From positions 62,001-126,000 of the forward strand of contig CAKOSZ010000001.1 in assembly GCA_934119955.1 (NCBI GenBank): a stretch of 64,000 nt of DNA, written 5' to 3'. A program made the translations under genes and the position numbers. Each line of letters starts with the position of its first letter. Positions within the stretch are counted from its first letter, which is position 1. The DNA is from an uncultured Bacilli bacterium. GTDB lineage: Bacteria > Bacillota_I > Bacilli_A > RF39 > UBA660. Below the pieces are notes generated by a model. That model searched no databases. It was not told where the DNA came from and saw nothing but the letters and a program-made list of their open reading frames with translations. Positions 32,274 through 41,486 of this stretch are shown here, piece after piece.

Positions 32274-34130
32274 TTATTTAAGAGCAATAGTAAATGGATT
32301 ACTTTTAGTTCCATCTCCACCTGTTATAACGATATTTGATTTTAGATATATTGATGGACGAGCAGCAATAGTAGTGGAAAGTTTGATGAAGCTAACATCA
32401 CCGGTTTTTTCAGTGTAATAAACACGAGAAGAGCTAGAAGGTGTTATTAACCACATACTACTTGAACCAGAATAACCACCTCCTTGTTGACTGGCAAACA
32501 TTTCTCCGTATCTTGGTAGCCCTACATAACCAGTATTCCAAATACTTGTTGTTTTAACACAATCTTTTGTTATTTCAGTGGTATTATTTGTATTACATAA
32601 AGAATTTTTATAACTTGTACCTCTAGATATTTCTTTTATATAATATGTTCCTTTGTCTAACATATTTTTTTGTGCTAAACTATTATACCAAGTATTATTT
32701 AAATAATAATCCCAGTAATCATCACTATCTCCATTTCCATATGGTGTACTTGTACTAAACTTTTTAGTTAAAGTAGTTGTACCATTTTTTATATAATCAT
32801 TTTTATTTAATTTAACTTTCTCGTCTTCAATACTTACTATTCTATACAATTCTTTGGTTGTATTATTACCATCTTCGTCAAATATTACATACTCACCTAT
32901 TGTTCTTGTATTTAATAAAGTTGTATTTGCTGTTGCCGGTTCCTTATCTCCTAAAATTGTATATGGATCATCTTTGGTTCCCGAACCACCTAAAAGTTGG
33001 ATATTTGATTTTAGATTTATTGACGGGCGAACACCATAGGTACTGGAAGGACTGCCGACGCCGTTGCTATCATTACCGCTGTTAGTAACAGCCCAAACAT
33101 AAGAAGAGCTACAAGGATTTAATAACCACCAATCATAGCCTATATTTAAATAACCACCTGGGTATCCTATGTTTCCTATGTTTTTATAACTTAAATAATA
33201 TTCATGCCTATTTAATAGCCCTACTGATGTATTCTTACCAATTGTAGAATTGTTTATTAAAGGTGTTATATTCCATGTACTATCTTCAACTATTATATTT
33301 TGATAATTATATAAAGTATCTAAAAAGTCTTCATTTAACCATTGATACATGTATGATCCAGTATATGTTGTATCATCTTTTTTAGATATATCATAAAAAT
33401 TTACATCACTTCCGTAAGAAATAGTTGTAATTACATCATCTGTTATCATTTTCATAGTTCCATCAGAATTAATGGCTGTTATTCGCCAAAGTTTGCCACT
33501 ATACCAAACATAATTAAAGTTTATACAAGTACTTGTTCCTGATATATAAGTTATACCATCTTCTTCTACTTTGGTTTTACATGAACCTGTTGGATTATTA
33601 ACACTTGTTGCAATTGCATCTTTAACTGGTACTCCTAAGGTTTCATTTAGTTTTAATTCTATTCCTTGTTCAAGGGGAATTGGATAACCTGTTAAGCCTC
33701 CTTGGGTACCTAGTTTAATTGTTATGTCATTTTCTCCTATGTTTGTAAATGTAAAACTAAATGATTTAGATGAAGTCATATCACCTTCAACTATATTATT
33801 TGTAAATGTTTCTGTTGATGTTACATTGAATAAAGATATACCTGACACTACTTCATAGTACATTTTATATGCTATTTGATTTGTTAATTCTGTTGTTAAA
33901 TTAACAGTTAAAGTAATACTGCTTCCTTTTGGAATTGTAAAAGTATTATTCTCTTGATTTACTACTGTTGTTGTTATATTAATGGATGCTGTTTTTAAAA
34001 CTATAACACTATTTTTTATAACTGATACTTCATAATATGCATACGATGAATACATTCCTATTGATAATACACACATTAATACTAAAAATACTATAATTTT
34101 TTTATTTAAATTAATTTCTTTATCTAACAT
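32274..34130 (-). CDS. Surface protein with two DUF6273-like domains and two variable segments
   Basis: A 618-residue secreted protein. Residues about 11-31 form a signal or anchor helix (IIVFLVLMCVLSIGMYSSYAYY). Residues 40-195 are beta-rich like the stalk of the 12825-14528 protein. Two homologous modules follow: module 1 with WWLLNP...GVRPSINLKSNI...GSGTKDDPY, and module 2 with MWLITP...AARPSIYLKSNI...GDGTKSNPF. Between LxP and RP of each module lies a segment with nearly only C- or T-ending codons. The gene is preceded by a poly-G ORF unit like that of the other surface gene. Function unknown; binding by a C-type-lectin-like fold is a guess. Confidence 0.75.
   Translation of the reverse strand: MLDKEINLNKKIIVFLVLMCVLSIGMYSSYAYYEVSVIKNSVIVLKTASINITTTVVNQENNTFTIPKGSSITLTVNLTTELTNQIAYKMYYEVVSGISLFNVTSTETFTNNIVEGDMTSSKSFSFTFTNIGENDITIKLGTQGGLTGYPIPLEQGIELKLNETLGVPVKDAIATSVNNPTGSCKTKVEEDGITYISGTSTCINFNYVWYSGKLWRITAINSDGTMKMITDDVITTISYGSDVNFYDISKKDDTTYTGSYMYQWLNEDFLDTLYNYQNIIVEDSTWNITPLINNSTIGKNTSVGLLNRHEYYLSYKNIGNIGYPGGYLNIGYDWWLLNPCSSSYVWAVTNSGNDSNGVGSPSSTYGVRPSINLKSNIQLLGGSGTKDDPYTILGDKEPATANTTLLNTRTIGEYVIFDEDGNNTTKELYRIVSIEDEKVKLNKNDYIKNGTTTLTKKFSTSTPYGNGDSDDYWDYYLNNTWYNSLAQKNMLDKGTYYIKEISRGTSYKNSLCNTNNTTEITKDCVKTTSIWNTGYVGLPRYGEMFASQQGGGYSGSSSMWLITPSSSSRVYYTEKTGDVSFIKLSTTIAARPSIYLKSNIVITGGDGTKSNPFTIALK
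32355..32441 (-). other. Variable-region-like segment C (module 2)
   Basis: Between CCT of the TP motif and CGT of the RP motif, 23 of 26 inner codons end in C or T (exceptions GAA, AAA, AAA). The first codons TCT AGC TCT TCT match segment B in the same gene, after which the two diverge while flanking codons for RPSIxLKSNI stay alike. Confidence 0.45.
33024..33116 (-). other. Variable-region-like segment B (module 1)
   Basis: Twenty-seven of the 28 codons between the NP and RP motifs end in C or T, the only exception being TGG. In this AT-rich genome most codons end in A or T, so the pattern is not background. It fits codons derived from AAY template positions mutated at adenines. Confidence 0.5.
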
Positions 34131-34231
34131 ATAAACTCCTTTTTGCCTCAGTATTCCAATACAATTTTATTTTAACATATATTTTATTTTTATTAAACAA
34201 GTTAATTAGATTTTAAAATCATATTATATGG

Positions 34232-34290
34232 ACATGTAAAAAACATGATTAAAAATCACAGATTGACTGTAAACTTAATCATGTTTTAAT
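34232..34290 (-). terminator. Structured terminator after the poly-G ORF (copy 2)
   Basis: AAAACATGATTAA / TTAATCATGTTTT forms a 13-bp outer stem around an inner TTTACAG / CTGTGA stem, followed on the minus strand by a T-run. Equivalent to the element at 14645-14705. Confidence 0.75.
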
Positions 34291-34330
34291 TTTAATTATT
34301 TTATTACAAAGCTTCTTGTTTAATAAGGGA

Positions 34331-34408
34331 TTATATCCCCCCCCCCCATGTAAAGTTTTGTAAAGTTAGAGTTTGATTAGTTGTAAAGTAATTATTTAGT
34401 TTATTCAT
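34331..34408 (-). CDS. Short conserved ORF ending in an 11-G tract (copy 2)
   Basis: A 25-residue frame starting MNKLNNYFTTNQ and ending LQNFTWGGGI, with AAGGAG as ribosome binding site. The eleven G (complement of C at 34337-34347) code for GGG after Trp. This copy has one G more than the copy at 14754-14837, so the two proteins end in different frames. Nucleotides of the two units are closely similar from promoter to tract. The peptide has no export signal. It may matter as RNA rather than as protein. Confidence 0.55.
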   Translation of the reverse strand: MNKLNNYFTTNQTLTLQNFTWGGGI

Positions 34409-34434
34409 TAAAACCAACTCCTTATCATATGAAA

Positions 34435-34463
34435 ATGATATCATGTTTTTACTTGTTTTTCAA
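34435..34463 (-). promoter_or_regulatory. Promoter of poly-G unit, copy 2
   Basis: Minus-strand TTGAAA (34458-34463) and TATCAT (34435-34440) with 17-base spacer, aligned with the promoter of copy 1. Confidence 0.7.
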
Positions 34464-34480
34464 TATGTTTTTAGTTAATT

Positions 34481-36772
34481 TTAAGTTATTTTTATTTTCT
34501 TTTTGTTATTTAAAATACTATCTATTACTAAGTTATCTATTTTATTCTCTAATATAGTATTAATATTTCTAGCACCATATAAATTATAATTAGATAGTTC
34601 TATTATTTTATTTACAAAGTTTTTATCTATATTAATAGTTATATCTTGTTGTTTTAATCTTTTTCTTATTTCTAATATATTTTTATTTATAATATCTTTT
34701 ATATTATCTCTTGTTAATTCATTAAATTGAATTATATGAGTTATTCTATTAATAAATTCTATTTTTAAAACATTTTTTAGTTTATCAAGTATTACTTTAT
34801 CTTGACTTTGATTAAATCCAATTGTATTTATATTAGAAGTAATATTACTTGTAAAAATAATAATTGCATGTTTAAAATATATTTTATCATTTTTACTATC
34901 TGTAATAAAACCTTCATCTAAAATTTGTAAAAATAAATCAATAAAAGCATTGCTAGATTTTTCTATTTCATCTATTAGTATTACTGAAAAAGGATTATTT
35001 TTAACACTTTCTAAAATACTATTATGAGAATCATATCCAACATATCCAGGTGGTGAACCTATTAATTTACTAATAGCATGACTTTCTTTATATTCACTTG
35101 CATCTATCCTAATTAATTCCATTTTCATATACTTGGCATATTGTTTTACAAGTTCAGTCTTTCCTATTCCAGATTTACCCGTAAATAAAAATGATATTGG
35201 TTTTTGATTATTCTTTAAACCTAGTTTTATTTTCTTAGTTTCATTTACTAATATACTAATAGCATTATCTTGACCAATTATTTCTTTTTTTAAATTATTT
35301 TCTAAATTCTTTAATTCTTTTAAATTACTTAAATTATTTTCATAAACTGGTATATTAACTTTATTTTTAATTACTTCATTTATATCATTTATACTTACTT
35401 CTTTTTTAGAATAATTAGTTTTATCAAGTTCTAAATTATTTAATTTATTCTCTAAAACTAATTCTTGTTTTTTATAATAAGAAGCATTTAAAAAATCTTG
35501 TCTTAATAAATATTTATTTTTTTCTTGTTTAATAAATTCTAATTCTTGTTCCATGTTTTCTTGTTTTTTCGTATTTTTATCTTTTTTAAGTTTTCTTAAT
35601 ATACAAACTTCATCTAAAATATCAATTGATTTATCTGGATTTTTTCTATTTAAAATATATTTATCACATAAATTAATAATTGTATCAATTGCCTGATCTT
35701 TAATAATTACTTGATGAAATCTTTCATAGATTGGTTTTAATTTTAATAATATTTCTTTGGTTTCTTCCTTTGAAGGTTCTTTTATTAAAATTGTTTGAAA
35801 ACGCCTTGCTAAGGCTTTATCTTTTTCAATTGAGTTTTTATATTCTATAATAGTAGTTGCTCCAATTAATTTTAATTTACCACGTGCAAGAGCTGGTTTA
35901 AATATATTAGATGCATCTATTGCTCCTTCGGCTCCCCCTGCTCCTACTAAGGAATGAACTTCATCTATAAAAAGAATAATATCAGGATTATTTTCTAATT
36001 CTTTAATTATTTTATTAACTTTTTCTTCGAATTCACCTCTGTATTTAGTACCAGCAACTAAACTAGCCAGTGATAAAGACATGATTTTTTTATTTAATAA
36101 TTGGCTTGGAACACTTTTGTTACTTATTTTTAAAGCCAGTCCTTCTACAACTGCTGTTTTTCCTACCCCTGCTTCACCTATTAATAAAGGATTATTCTTT
36201 GTTCTTCTTAAAAGTATTTCTATCATTCTATTAATTTCTTTATCTCTTCCTATTACAGGATCTATTTTATTCTCACTTGCAAGTTTTACTAAATCTGTTG
36301 CAAATTCATTTATTAATAACTTTTTATTACTTTTGTATTTAGAATTATCATCTTTATTTAAAAACTCTAAATACATATCATCTATATCAATTTCTAAATT
36401 ATTTAAAATTCTAATTGCAACCCCTTCTCCTTCATCTAAAAGAGATAAAAATAAATCATTTATATTAACACTTTCCCTACCTTCTTCTCTTGTATCAAGA
36501 ATTGCATTTTCAATTATTCTTTTAAATAAAGGAGTATAAATAAAATAAGAATTTAAACTATTACCATAACCAATTATATTTAATAATTCTTCTTTAAAAT
36601 TATCATAGAAAATATTATAATCATTTAATTTCTTAGTTAATTCTAAATCTTTATTGCTTAAAATACTTAACATTAAATGTTCTGTTCCAACAAATGGGTG
36701 TTTTAACTTCTGCATTTCAATTTTAGCATTTTTTAAGACTTTGGTACAAACTTCATCAAATTTTTGAAACAT
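34481..36772 (-). CDS. clpC: ClpC-type double AAA+ protease ATPase
   Basis: A 763-residue two-ring Clp unfoldase. N domain (about 1-145, with HPFVGTEHLMLSIL), first AAA+ ring with Walker A GEAGVGKT (199-206) and ILFIDEVHS (266-274), a short middle domain with a UVR-like segment (about 405-450), second ring with Walker A GKSGIGKT (532-539) and VILIDEIEK. An IGF tripeptide in NTIGFNQ (about 655) could be the ClpP-docking loop. It would deliver proteins to ClpP. ctsR and mcsA/B, usual ClpC neighbours, are absent. Surface gene 2 lies downstream. Confidence 0.88.
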   Translation of the reverse strand: MFQKFDEVCTKVLKNAKIEMQKLKHPFVGTEHLMLSILSNKDLELTKKLNDYNIFYDNFKEELLNIIGYGNSLNSYFIYTPLFKRIIENAILDTREEGRESVNINDLFLSLLDEGEGVAIRILNNLEIDIDDMYLEFLNKDDNSKYKSNKKLLINEFATDLVKLASENKIDPVIGRDKEINRMIEILLRRTKNNPLLIGEAGVGKTAVVEGLALKISNKSVPSQLLNKKIMSLSLASLVAGTKYRGEFEEKVNKIIKELENNPDIILFIDEVHSLVGAGGAEGAIDASNIFKPALARGKLKLIGATTIIEYKNSIEKDKALARRFQTILIKEPSKEETKEILLKLKPIYERFHQVIIKDQAIDTIINLCDKYILNRKNPDKSIDILDEVCILRKLKKDKNTKKQENMEQELEFIKQEKNKYLLRQDFLNASYYKKQELVLENKLNNLELDKTNYSKKEVSINDINEVIKNKVNIPVYENNLSNLKELKNLENNLKKEIIGQDNAISILVNETKKIKLGLKNNQKPISFLFTGKSGIGKTELVKQYAKYMKMELIRIDASEYKESHAISKLIGSPPGYVGYDSHNSILESVKNNPFSVILIDEIEKSSNAFIDLFLQILDEGFITDSKNDKIYFKHAIIIFTSNITSNINTIGFNQSQDKVILDKLKNVLKIEFINRITHIIQFNELTRDNIKDIINKNILEIRKRLKQQDITINIDKNFVNKIIELSNYNLYGARNINTILENKIDNLVIDSILNNKKKIKIT

Positions 36773-36835
36773 AGTATTCCTCCATATAATAATATATGTT
36801 TTTTTTAAACTTTTACTATTTTTTTAAACGACATT

Positions 36836-37366
36836 TTATTTAATATTTTTTATTCCATATATTTCATTTATAGGATCAAAAAAGAAAGGAGTTTTAACTG
36901 GGTTATAAGTTAAATAACCAAGTATTCCTGTAATAACTATTATTATTACTAAACTTATACTATTTATTAAATAATTATGTTTTCTTTTGCTAATTAAGTA
37001 AAAAATAATATTACCTACTATTAAAGTAATTAAATAAATAGTCATGGTTAAAATTAAGTTTTCTCCATATCTATTATAAATAGGTAAATAAATAAGAAAG
37101 AATAAAGATATTGTTACTATTACTCCTGTTAATAAACCTAAAATATAATTACTAAATTTAATATTTTTAAGTTTCAAGACTAATAAAGTTATTAAACTAA
37201 TAATAATTTCACTTGTAAACATTAGTTTTAAATGTTCAAATAAACTTTCATTTACAGGAAATAAAAAGGAAGTTAAAAAATTAGGAAATAAATTATATAT
37301 ATTGTGAAATAAAAATAAAGATAAAAAAATAATAATCGTGTTTATAAATAAAATTTTTTTATTCAT
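36836..37366 (-). CDS. DUF6512-like membrane protein
   Basis: A 176-residue protein with about five membrane helices and the motif FPVNESLFEHLKLMF (about 36-50) that I associate with DUF6512. Its role is unknown. It sits upstream of the ClpC gene on the same strand, with 63 bases in between. Confidence 0.7.
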   Translation of the reverse strand: MNKKILFINTIIIFLSLFLFHNIYNLFPNFLTSFLFPVNESLFEHLKLMFTSEIIISLITLLVLKLKNIKFSNYILGLLTGVIVTISLFFLIYLPIYNRYGENLILTMTIYLITLIVGNIIFYLISKRKHNYLINSISLVIIIVITGILGYLTYNPVKTPFFFDPINEIYGIKNIK

Positions 37367-37408
37367 TGTATCACCATTATTATTTTAGTAAATTATTTTA
37401 AATTTATA

Positions 37409-38677
37409 CTATAATTCTTTTAAGCAAAAACTTGCATAAACAGGAATATATCTAATGTTTTTCTTTTTAGCAAAGTTATCTTCGGTTAATCTAATTGGAT
37501 TTGCTACACTAAACTTTGAAGTAAATAGAGATAAGGCTTTGGCTTTGGTTAAATTCATATTAAGTATTTCTATTGGTATTATTTCACCCATTCTATTTTG
37601 AATTATAAAGTTTATTTCTGATTTACCATCTGATTGATAATAATATAAACTATAACCCATATTTATTAAAGTATTACTAACATTATTTTCTATTAAAGTT
37701 CTTCTAATATCATTATCTGTTAAGAACTTCATTTTATTTAAATGTAACATAGTATAAAGTATTCCAACATCATTTGGATATAGTTTAAAACTTTCTATAT
37801 CTTTATAACTACTTAAAGGACTTTTAATATCATTTAATTTAAAACTTCTATGAATTAAACTATTTACACCTAGAAATTGAATACTTGCTTCATAGTCTTT
37901 ACTACGACTTCCTTTTTTAATATTTCCGTATTGGAATTTTTTATTCTCTTTTAATAATTGAAAAGGAATACTATTTAATACTTCATTAGTTCTTGGTATA
38001 TCTATTAAATTTCTAGCATATATCGTTTCTGATTTAATTAAATCAATTATTTTTTGTTTTATACTTTCTATTATTAAATAATCTTTTTTATTAATATAAG
38101 AATCTACTACCTCAGGATATCCCCCAGTTATTAAAAAATCATTATATAGGTCAAGTGCCATTTGATGAAAAGGCATTGGTATATTTTTAGTATATGATTC
38201 TTTGATAAAATCAACCAATTGCTTTTTACCAGTATTTACCAAAAATTCTTCAAAATCCATTGGATACATTGCTTTAAAATGTAATTCTTCTCCTTTAAAT
38301 TTAGTTAAATATTCTTTTTTAGATGTTATCATGATTATATGATATTGATTATTTTCATTACCAAATAATTTAATTGCTTTAACTATATAATTATTTTCAA
38401 CATTATCTAAAATAATTAAAGTATCTTGTTTAAAAATAGTTTCTCCTGATAATACTGATAATTTTAAAATAATTTTATCTGGTATTTTTTCTCTTTTTAA
38501 AATATCTAATAAATCTAAATTATTAGTTGTATTGAAGTAAACAATATTTTTATAACATTTTTTTCCAAAGTCTATGACAGAATAAGTTTTACCTACTTGT
38601 TTAGAACCATATACAAGTAATGGTTTATAAGCATCTTTTTTCCATCTTAATAAGTCATTATAAATCTTTCGTTCCAT
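37409..38677 (-). CDS. AAA ATPase with DUF4143 C-terminus
   Basis: A 422-residue protein of the widespread AAA_14/DUF4143 type. Walker A is GSKQVGKT (about 24-31), Walker B is TLIILDNVEN (about 85-94), and the C-terminal half has the DUF4143 pattern with ALDLYNDFLITGGYPEVV and a restriction-fold-like end (KSEINFIIQNRMGEIIPIEI). These proteins are often encoded on mobile or defence islands, but their function is not known. The Asp-Asn pair in Walker B differs from the usual DE. Confidence 0.85.
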   Translation of the reverse strand: MERKIYNDLLRWKKDAYKPLLVYGSKQVGKTYSVIDFGKKCYKNIVYFNTTNNLDLLDILKREKIPDKIILKLSVLSGETIFKQDTLIILDNVENNYIVKAIKLFGNENNQYHIIMITSKKEYLTKFKGEELHFKAMYPMDFEEFLVNTGKKQLVDFIKESYTKNIPMPFHQMALDLYNDFLITGGYPEVVDSYINKKDYLIIESIKQKIIDLIKSETIYARNLIDIPRTNEVLNSIPFQLLKENKKFQYGNIKKGSRSKDYEASIQFLGVNSLIHRSFKLNDIKSPLSSYKDIESFKLYPNDVGILYTMLHLNKMKFLTDNDIRRTLIENNVSNTLINMGYSLYYYQSDGKSEINFIIQNRMGEIIPIEILNMNLTKAKALSLFTSKFSVANPIRLTEDNFAKKKNIRYIPVYASFCLKEL

Positions 38678-38783
38678 AAATCGTTACCTCCCTACATTTA
38701 TTATAATTAAAGTATATATCTTTTTTTAATTAAAGTCAATTGTTATTTACTGATGAATGTGTTATTATAATAAAGAGGTAGCT

Positions 38784-39560
38784 ATGAATTTATTAATAAT
38801 ATTTTTATCAATTTTGCCAATTTATTTAATTGGACTTTATTATTATAAGAAAGATACAATAAAAGAACCTAAGAGTTTATTGAAAAAATTATTTTTTAGT
38901 GGTATTTTAGCCGGGATTGTTGTTGTTGTTATCTCTTTGATAAGTTTTATTTTTTTTCCAAGATTAATGAATAGTGATGAATTAAATAGTTTTGAACTAC
39001 TTGTTTATTGTTTTATCTTTGTAGCCTTTGTTGAAGAAGTAACTAAATGGTTTATGATATATAAGATATCATATGATCAAGAGTATTTTGATCAATACTT
39101 TGATATAATTTTGTATAGTGTTTTTGTAGGACTTGGATTTGCTTGTTTTGAAAATATAATTTATGTTTCAACAAGTAGTCAAGCCTTACAAACTGCTCTT
39201 TTAAGAAGTATAACAGCTATTCCAGGACATGCTTGTTTTCAAACTATAATGGGTTATTTTTTAGGTAATTGTAAATTTAATTTAAATGGTTCTTTTAAGA
39301 AAAATTTAACTCTTAGTATAATAGTTCCTACTATTTTACATGGAATATATGATTATTTGTTGTTATCTAATAATTTATTATTTTTACTTATTTATTTTAT
39401 ATTTATAATCATTTTATTTGTTGTAACAGTTAAAAAAATAAAACAATCTATTAAATATGATAAAGAAAGAATTAATTATAATATTTGTCCTCGTTGTAAT
39501 ACTTATATTAAATTTAATTATTGTCCAACTTGTGGGTATAAAAAAACTAGTAGTGAGTAA
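38784..39560 (+). CDS. PrsW family glutamic-type intramembrane protease with zinc ribbon
   Basis: A 258-residue membrane protein, starting MNLLIIF after AGAGGTAGCT. About eight helices. PrsW motifs are seen: FVEEVTKWFMIY (EExxK, near 82-93), GFACFENIIY, IPGHACFQTIMGYF and LHGIYDYLL. In Bacillus PrsW cleaves anti-sigma factor RsiW. The C-terminus has an added zinc ribbon (CPRCNTYIKFNYCPTCG), which is not in B. subtilis PrsW. The substrate here is unknown and no anti-sigma gene is adjacent. Confidence 0.85.
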   Translation: MNLLIIFLSILPIYLIGLYYYKKDTIKEPKSLLKKLFFSGILAGIVVVVISLISFIFFPRLMNSDELNSFELLVYCFIFVAFVEEVTKWFMIYKISYDQEYFDQYFDIILYSVFVGLGFACFENIIYVSTSSQALQTALLRSITAIPGHACFQTIMGYFLGNCKFNLNGSFKKNLTLSIIVPTILHGIYDYLLLSNNLLFLLIYFIFIIILFVVTVKKIKQSIKYDKERINYNICPRCNTYIKFNYCPTCGYKKTSSE

Positions 39561-39577
39561 ATCACTATTAGTTTTTT
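39541..39577. terminator. Bidirectional terminator
   Basis: AAAAAACTA-TAGTGA / TCACTA-TAGTTTTTT stem between the PrsW and asnS genes. Confidence 0.85.
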
Positions 39578-40955
39578 AGTATTCACAGTTACCAGGAGTT
39601 CTTGGATAAGGAATTACATCACGAATATTTTCAACACCAGTTAGATATATTAATAATCTTTCAAATCCCATTCCAAAACCTGAATGAGGACAACCTCCAA
39701 ATTTTCTTAAATTTAAATACCATTCCATTGATGAAGCATCCATTTTTAATTCTTCCATACGTCTAACTAATTTATCATAGTCTTCTTCTCTTTGAGAACC
39801 ACCCATTAATTCTCCTGCACCTGGTACTTCTAAATCAACCGCTGCAACAGTTTCTTGATCAGGATTTAATTTCATATAAAAGGCTTTAATATCTTTTGGC
39901 CAATCAGTTATAAATACAGGTCCATTAAAGTATTCTGTTATATATTTTTCATGTTCCTTGGCAATATCCTCACCATATTCTGGTTTAAATTCCCAATCTA
40001 CCTTGGCCTCTTTTAAAATAGAAATTACATCATGATGAGTTATTCTTGTAAAGTGACTAGTTAATAGTTTATTTAATTTTTCAAGTAAACCTTTTTCAAC
40101 AAAACTATCAAAGAAATTCATTTCGTCTTTACAATTATCAAGGACATATTTAACAACATATTTAAGCATATCTTCCATGATATCCATATCACCTGCAAGA
40201 TCACAAAAAGCAATTTCAGGTTCAATCATCCAAAATTCACTTGCATGAGTTTTGGTATTAGAATTCTCTGCTCTAAATGTTGGACCAAAAGTATAAACTT
40301 TTTTGTAAGCAAGAGCAAATGTTTCAGCTTCAAGTTGACCTGATACGGTAAGAGCTGTTGTTTTACCAAAGAAATCTTTTGAATAATCAACAGTTCCTGA
40401 TTTAGCAACTCTATTTAAATCAAGAGTTGTAACTTGAAACATTTGACCTGCACCTTCACAATCACTTGCTGTAATTAATGGAGCATGAAAATATACATAT
40501 CCTTTTTCTTGAAAATATTTATGAATTGCATAAGCAGCCACACTTCTAACACGAAAAACTGCATTAAACAAATTAGTTCTAGGTCTTAAATAGGCTTGCT
40601 CTCTTAAAAATTCTCTTGTATGTCTTTTAGGTTGAATTGGATATTCATCAGGACACTCACCAATTACTTTAATATTATTAACTTTAATTTCAAAGTCTTG
40701 TCCACTTCCTTGGGATTTAATAACCACTCCTTCAACTTCTAAACTAGATCCAACTTTTATCTTAGTAATATCTTCAAAATCACTTAAATTATTATCATAA
40801 ACAAGTTGAATAGTTTTAAAACAAGTTCCATCACTAAAATCAATAAAACCAAATTCTTTTTGTTTACGATGATTTCTAACCCAACCATCTATTACTACTT
40901 TCTCTCCCATATACTTTTCTAAATCCATTACGATATCTTTTACATCTATTTTCAT
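39576..40955 (-). CDS. asnS: Asparaginyl-tRNA synthetase
   Basis: This 459-residue class IIb enzyme charges tRNA-Asn. An N-terminal OB-fold anticodon-binding domain (VVIDGWVRNHRKQKEFGFI, about 19-37) is followed by the catalytic core with motif 2 (FRAENSNTKTHASEFWMIEPE region, about 228-248) and motif 3 (GFGMGFERLLIYLTG, about 430-444). The ESN/EPE residues suit Asn rather than Asp recognition. The T-box leader with an AAC specifier supports the assignment. Starts after AAAGGAGGATAT. Confidence 0.98.
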   Translation of the reverse strand: MKIDVKDIVMDLEKYMGEKVVIDGWVRNHRKQKEFGFIDFSDGTCFKTIQLVYDNNLSDFEDITKIKVGSSLEVEGVVIKSQGSGQDFEIKVNNIKVIGECPDEYPIQPKRHTREFLREQAYLRPRTNLFNAVFRVRSVAAYAIHKYFQEKGYVYFHAPLITASDCEGAGQMFQVTTLDLNRVAKSGTVDYSKDFFGKTTALTVSGQLEAETFALAYKKVYTFGPTFRAENSNTKTHASEFWMIEPEIAFCDLAGDMDIMEDMLKYVVKYVLDNCKDEMNFFDSFVEKGLLEKLNKLLTSHFTRITHHDVISILKEAKVDWEFKPEYGEDIAKEHEKYITEYFNGPVFITDWPKDIKAFYMKLNPDQETVAAVDLEVPGAGELMGGSQREEDYDKLVRRMEELKMDASSMEWYLNLRKFGGCPHSGFGMGFERLLIYLTGVENIRDVIPYPRTPGNCEY

Positions 40956-40961
40956 ATATCC

Positions 40962-41224
40962 TCCTTTAAAATAAAAGCACTGATTAAAAGAGGCGACTAA
41001 TCACGGTACCACTCTTCTTATCAGTGCTTGATATCTCTTCTTGATAACGGTTATAAACCGATATTTTCTACTAAATTCAAAAATATACTCCACAGTGTTA
41101 TTCTTATATTCTTCCTGTTAATTTTCACCAACCATTAACTCTCTAAATGTAACTAAATATAATACTTCTCTGTATCATCGCTTTGATTAGTTATATTATA
41201 TAACCTTGTTTTCATAAATGTCAA
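40962..41224 (-). promoter_or_regulatory. Asn-specific T-box leader with promoter
   Basis: Minus strand: a promoter TTGACA (41219-41224) and TATAAT (41195-41200), spacing 18; stem I with AGAGAGTTAATGG; an AAC specifier in AAGAATAACACTGTGG; T-box AGTGGTACCGTG; and a terminator AGCACTGAT / ATCAGTGCT followed by TTTATTTT right before the asnS ribosome binding site. Uncharged tRNA-Asn would stabilise the antiterminator. Confidence 0.95.
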
Positions 41225-41300
41225 TAACTTTATAATAAAAATATACAAATTTATTATACCCATTTATTAATTTTTTATAAATATAATTAACTTTTTTTAA

Positions 41301-41323
41301 AAATGTGAACAAGTTTCACATTT
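41301..41323. repeat. Palindrome at the outer end of nuclease copy 2
   Basis: AAATGTGAA / TTCACATTT, the same 9-bp inverted repeat as at 5782-5804. It marks the outer limit of the 954-bp duplicated block. Confidence 0.6.
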
Positions 41324-41420
41324 TAGTTTTCTCAAACCCTTATAGAATAAGACTTTTAAAAAATAAAAAAATTTTTTTCTAACATTTACTAATCTTTTAT
41401 ATTATATTTGGGAGGTAAAT

Positions 41421-41444
41421 ATGAGAAAAAATTATAAAACTTAA
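41421..41444 (+). other. Seven-codon leader ORF, copy 2
   Basis: MRKNYKT with GGGAGG ribosome binding site, identical to the one in front of copy 1. Confidence 0.4.
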
Positions 41445-41486
41445 ATATTTTTATTATTAAAATTACTTATTAGAAAGGAGCAAAAA

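Noticed and set aside
12825..34130. A complete diversity-generating retroelement in the window
   Set aside because: I looked for a reverse transcriptase and an A-rich template repeat and found neither. Only variable-region-like blocks are present, so I report them as candidates.
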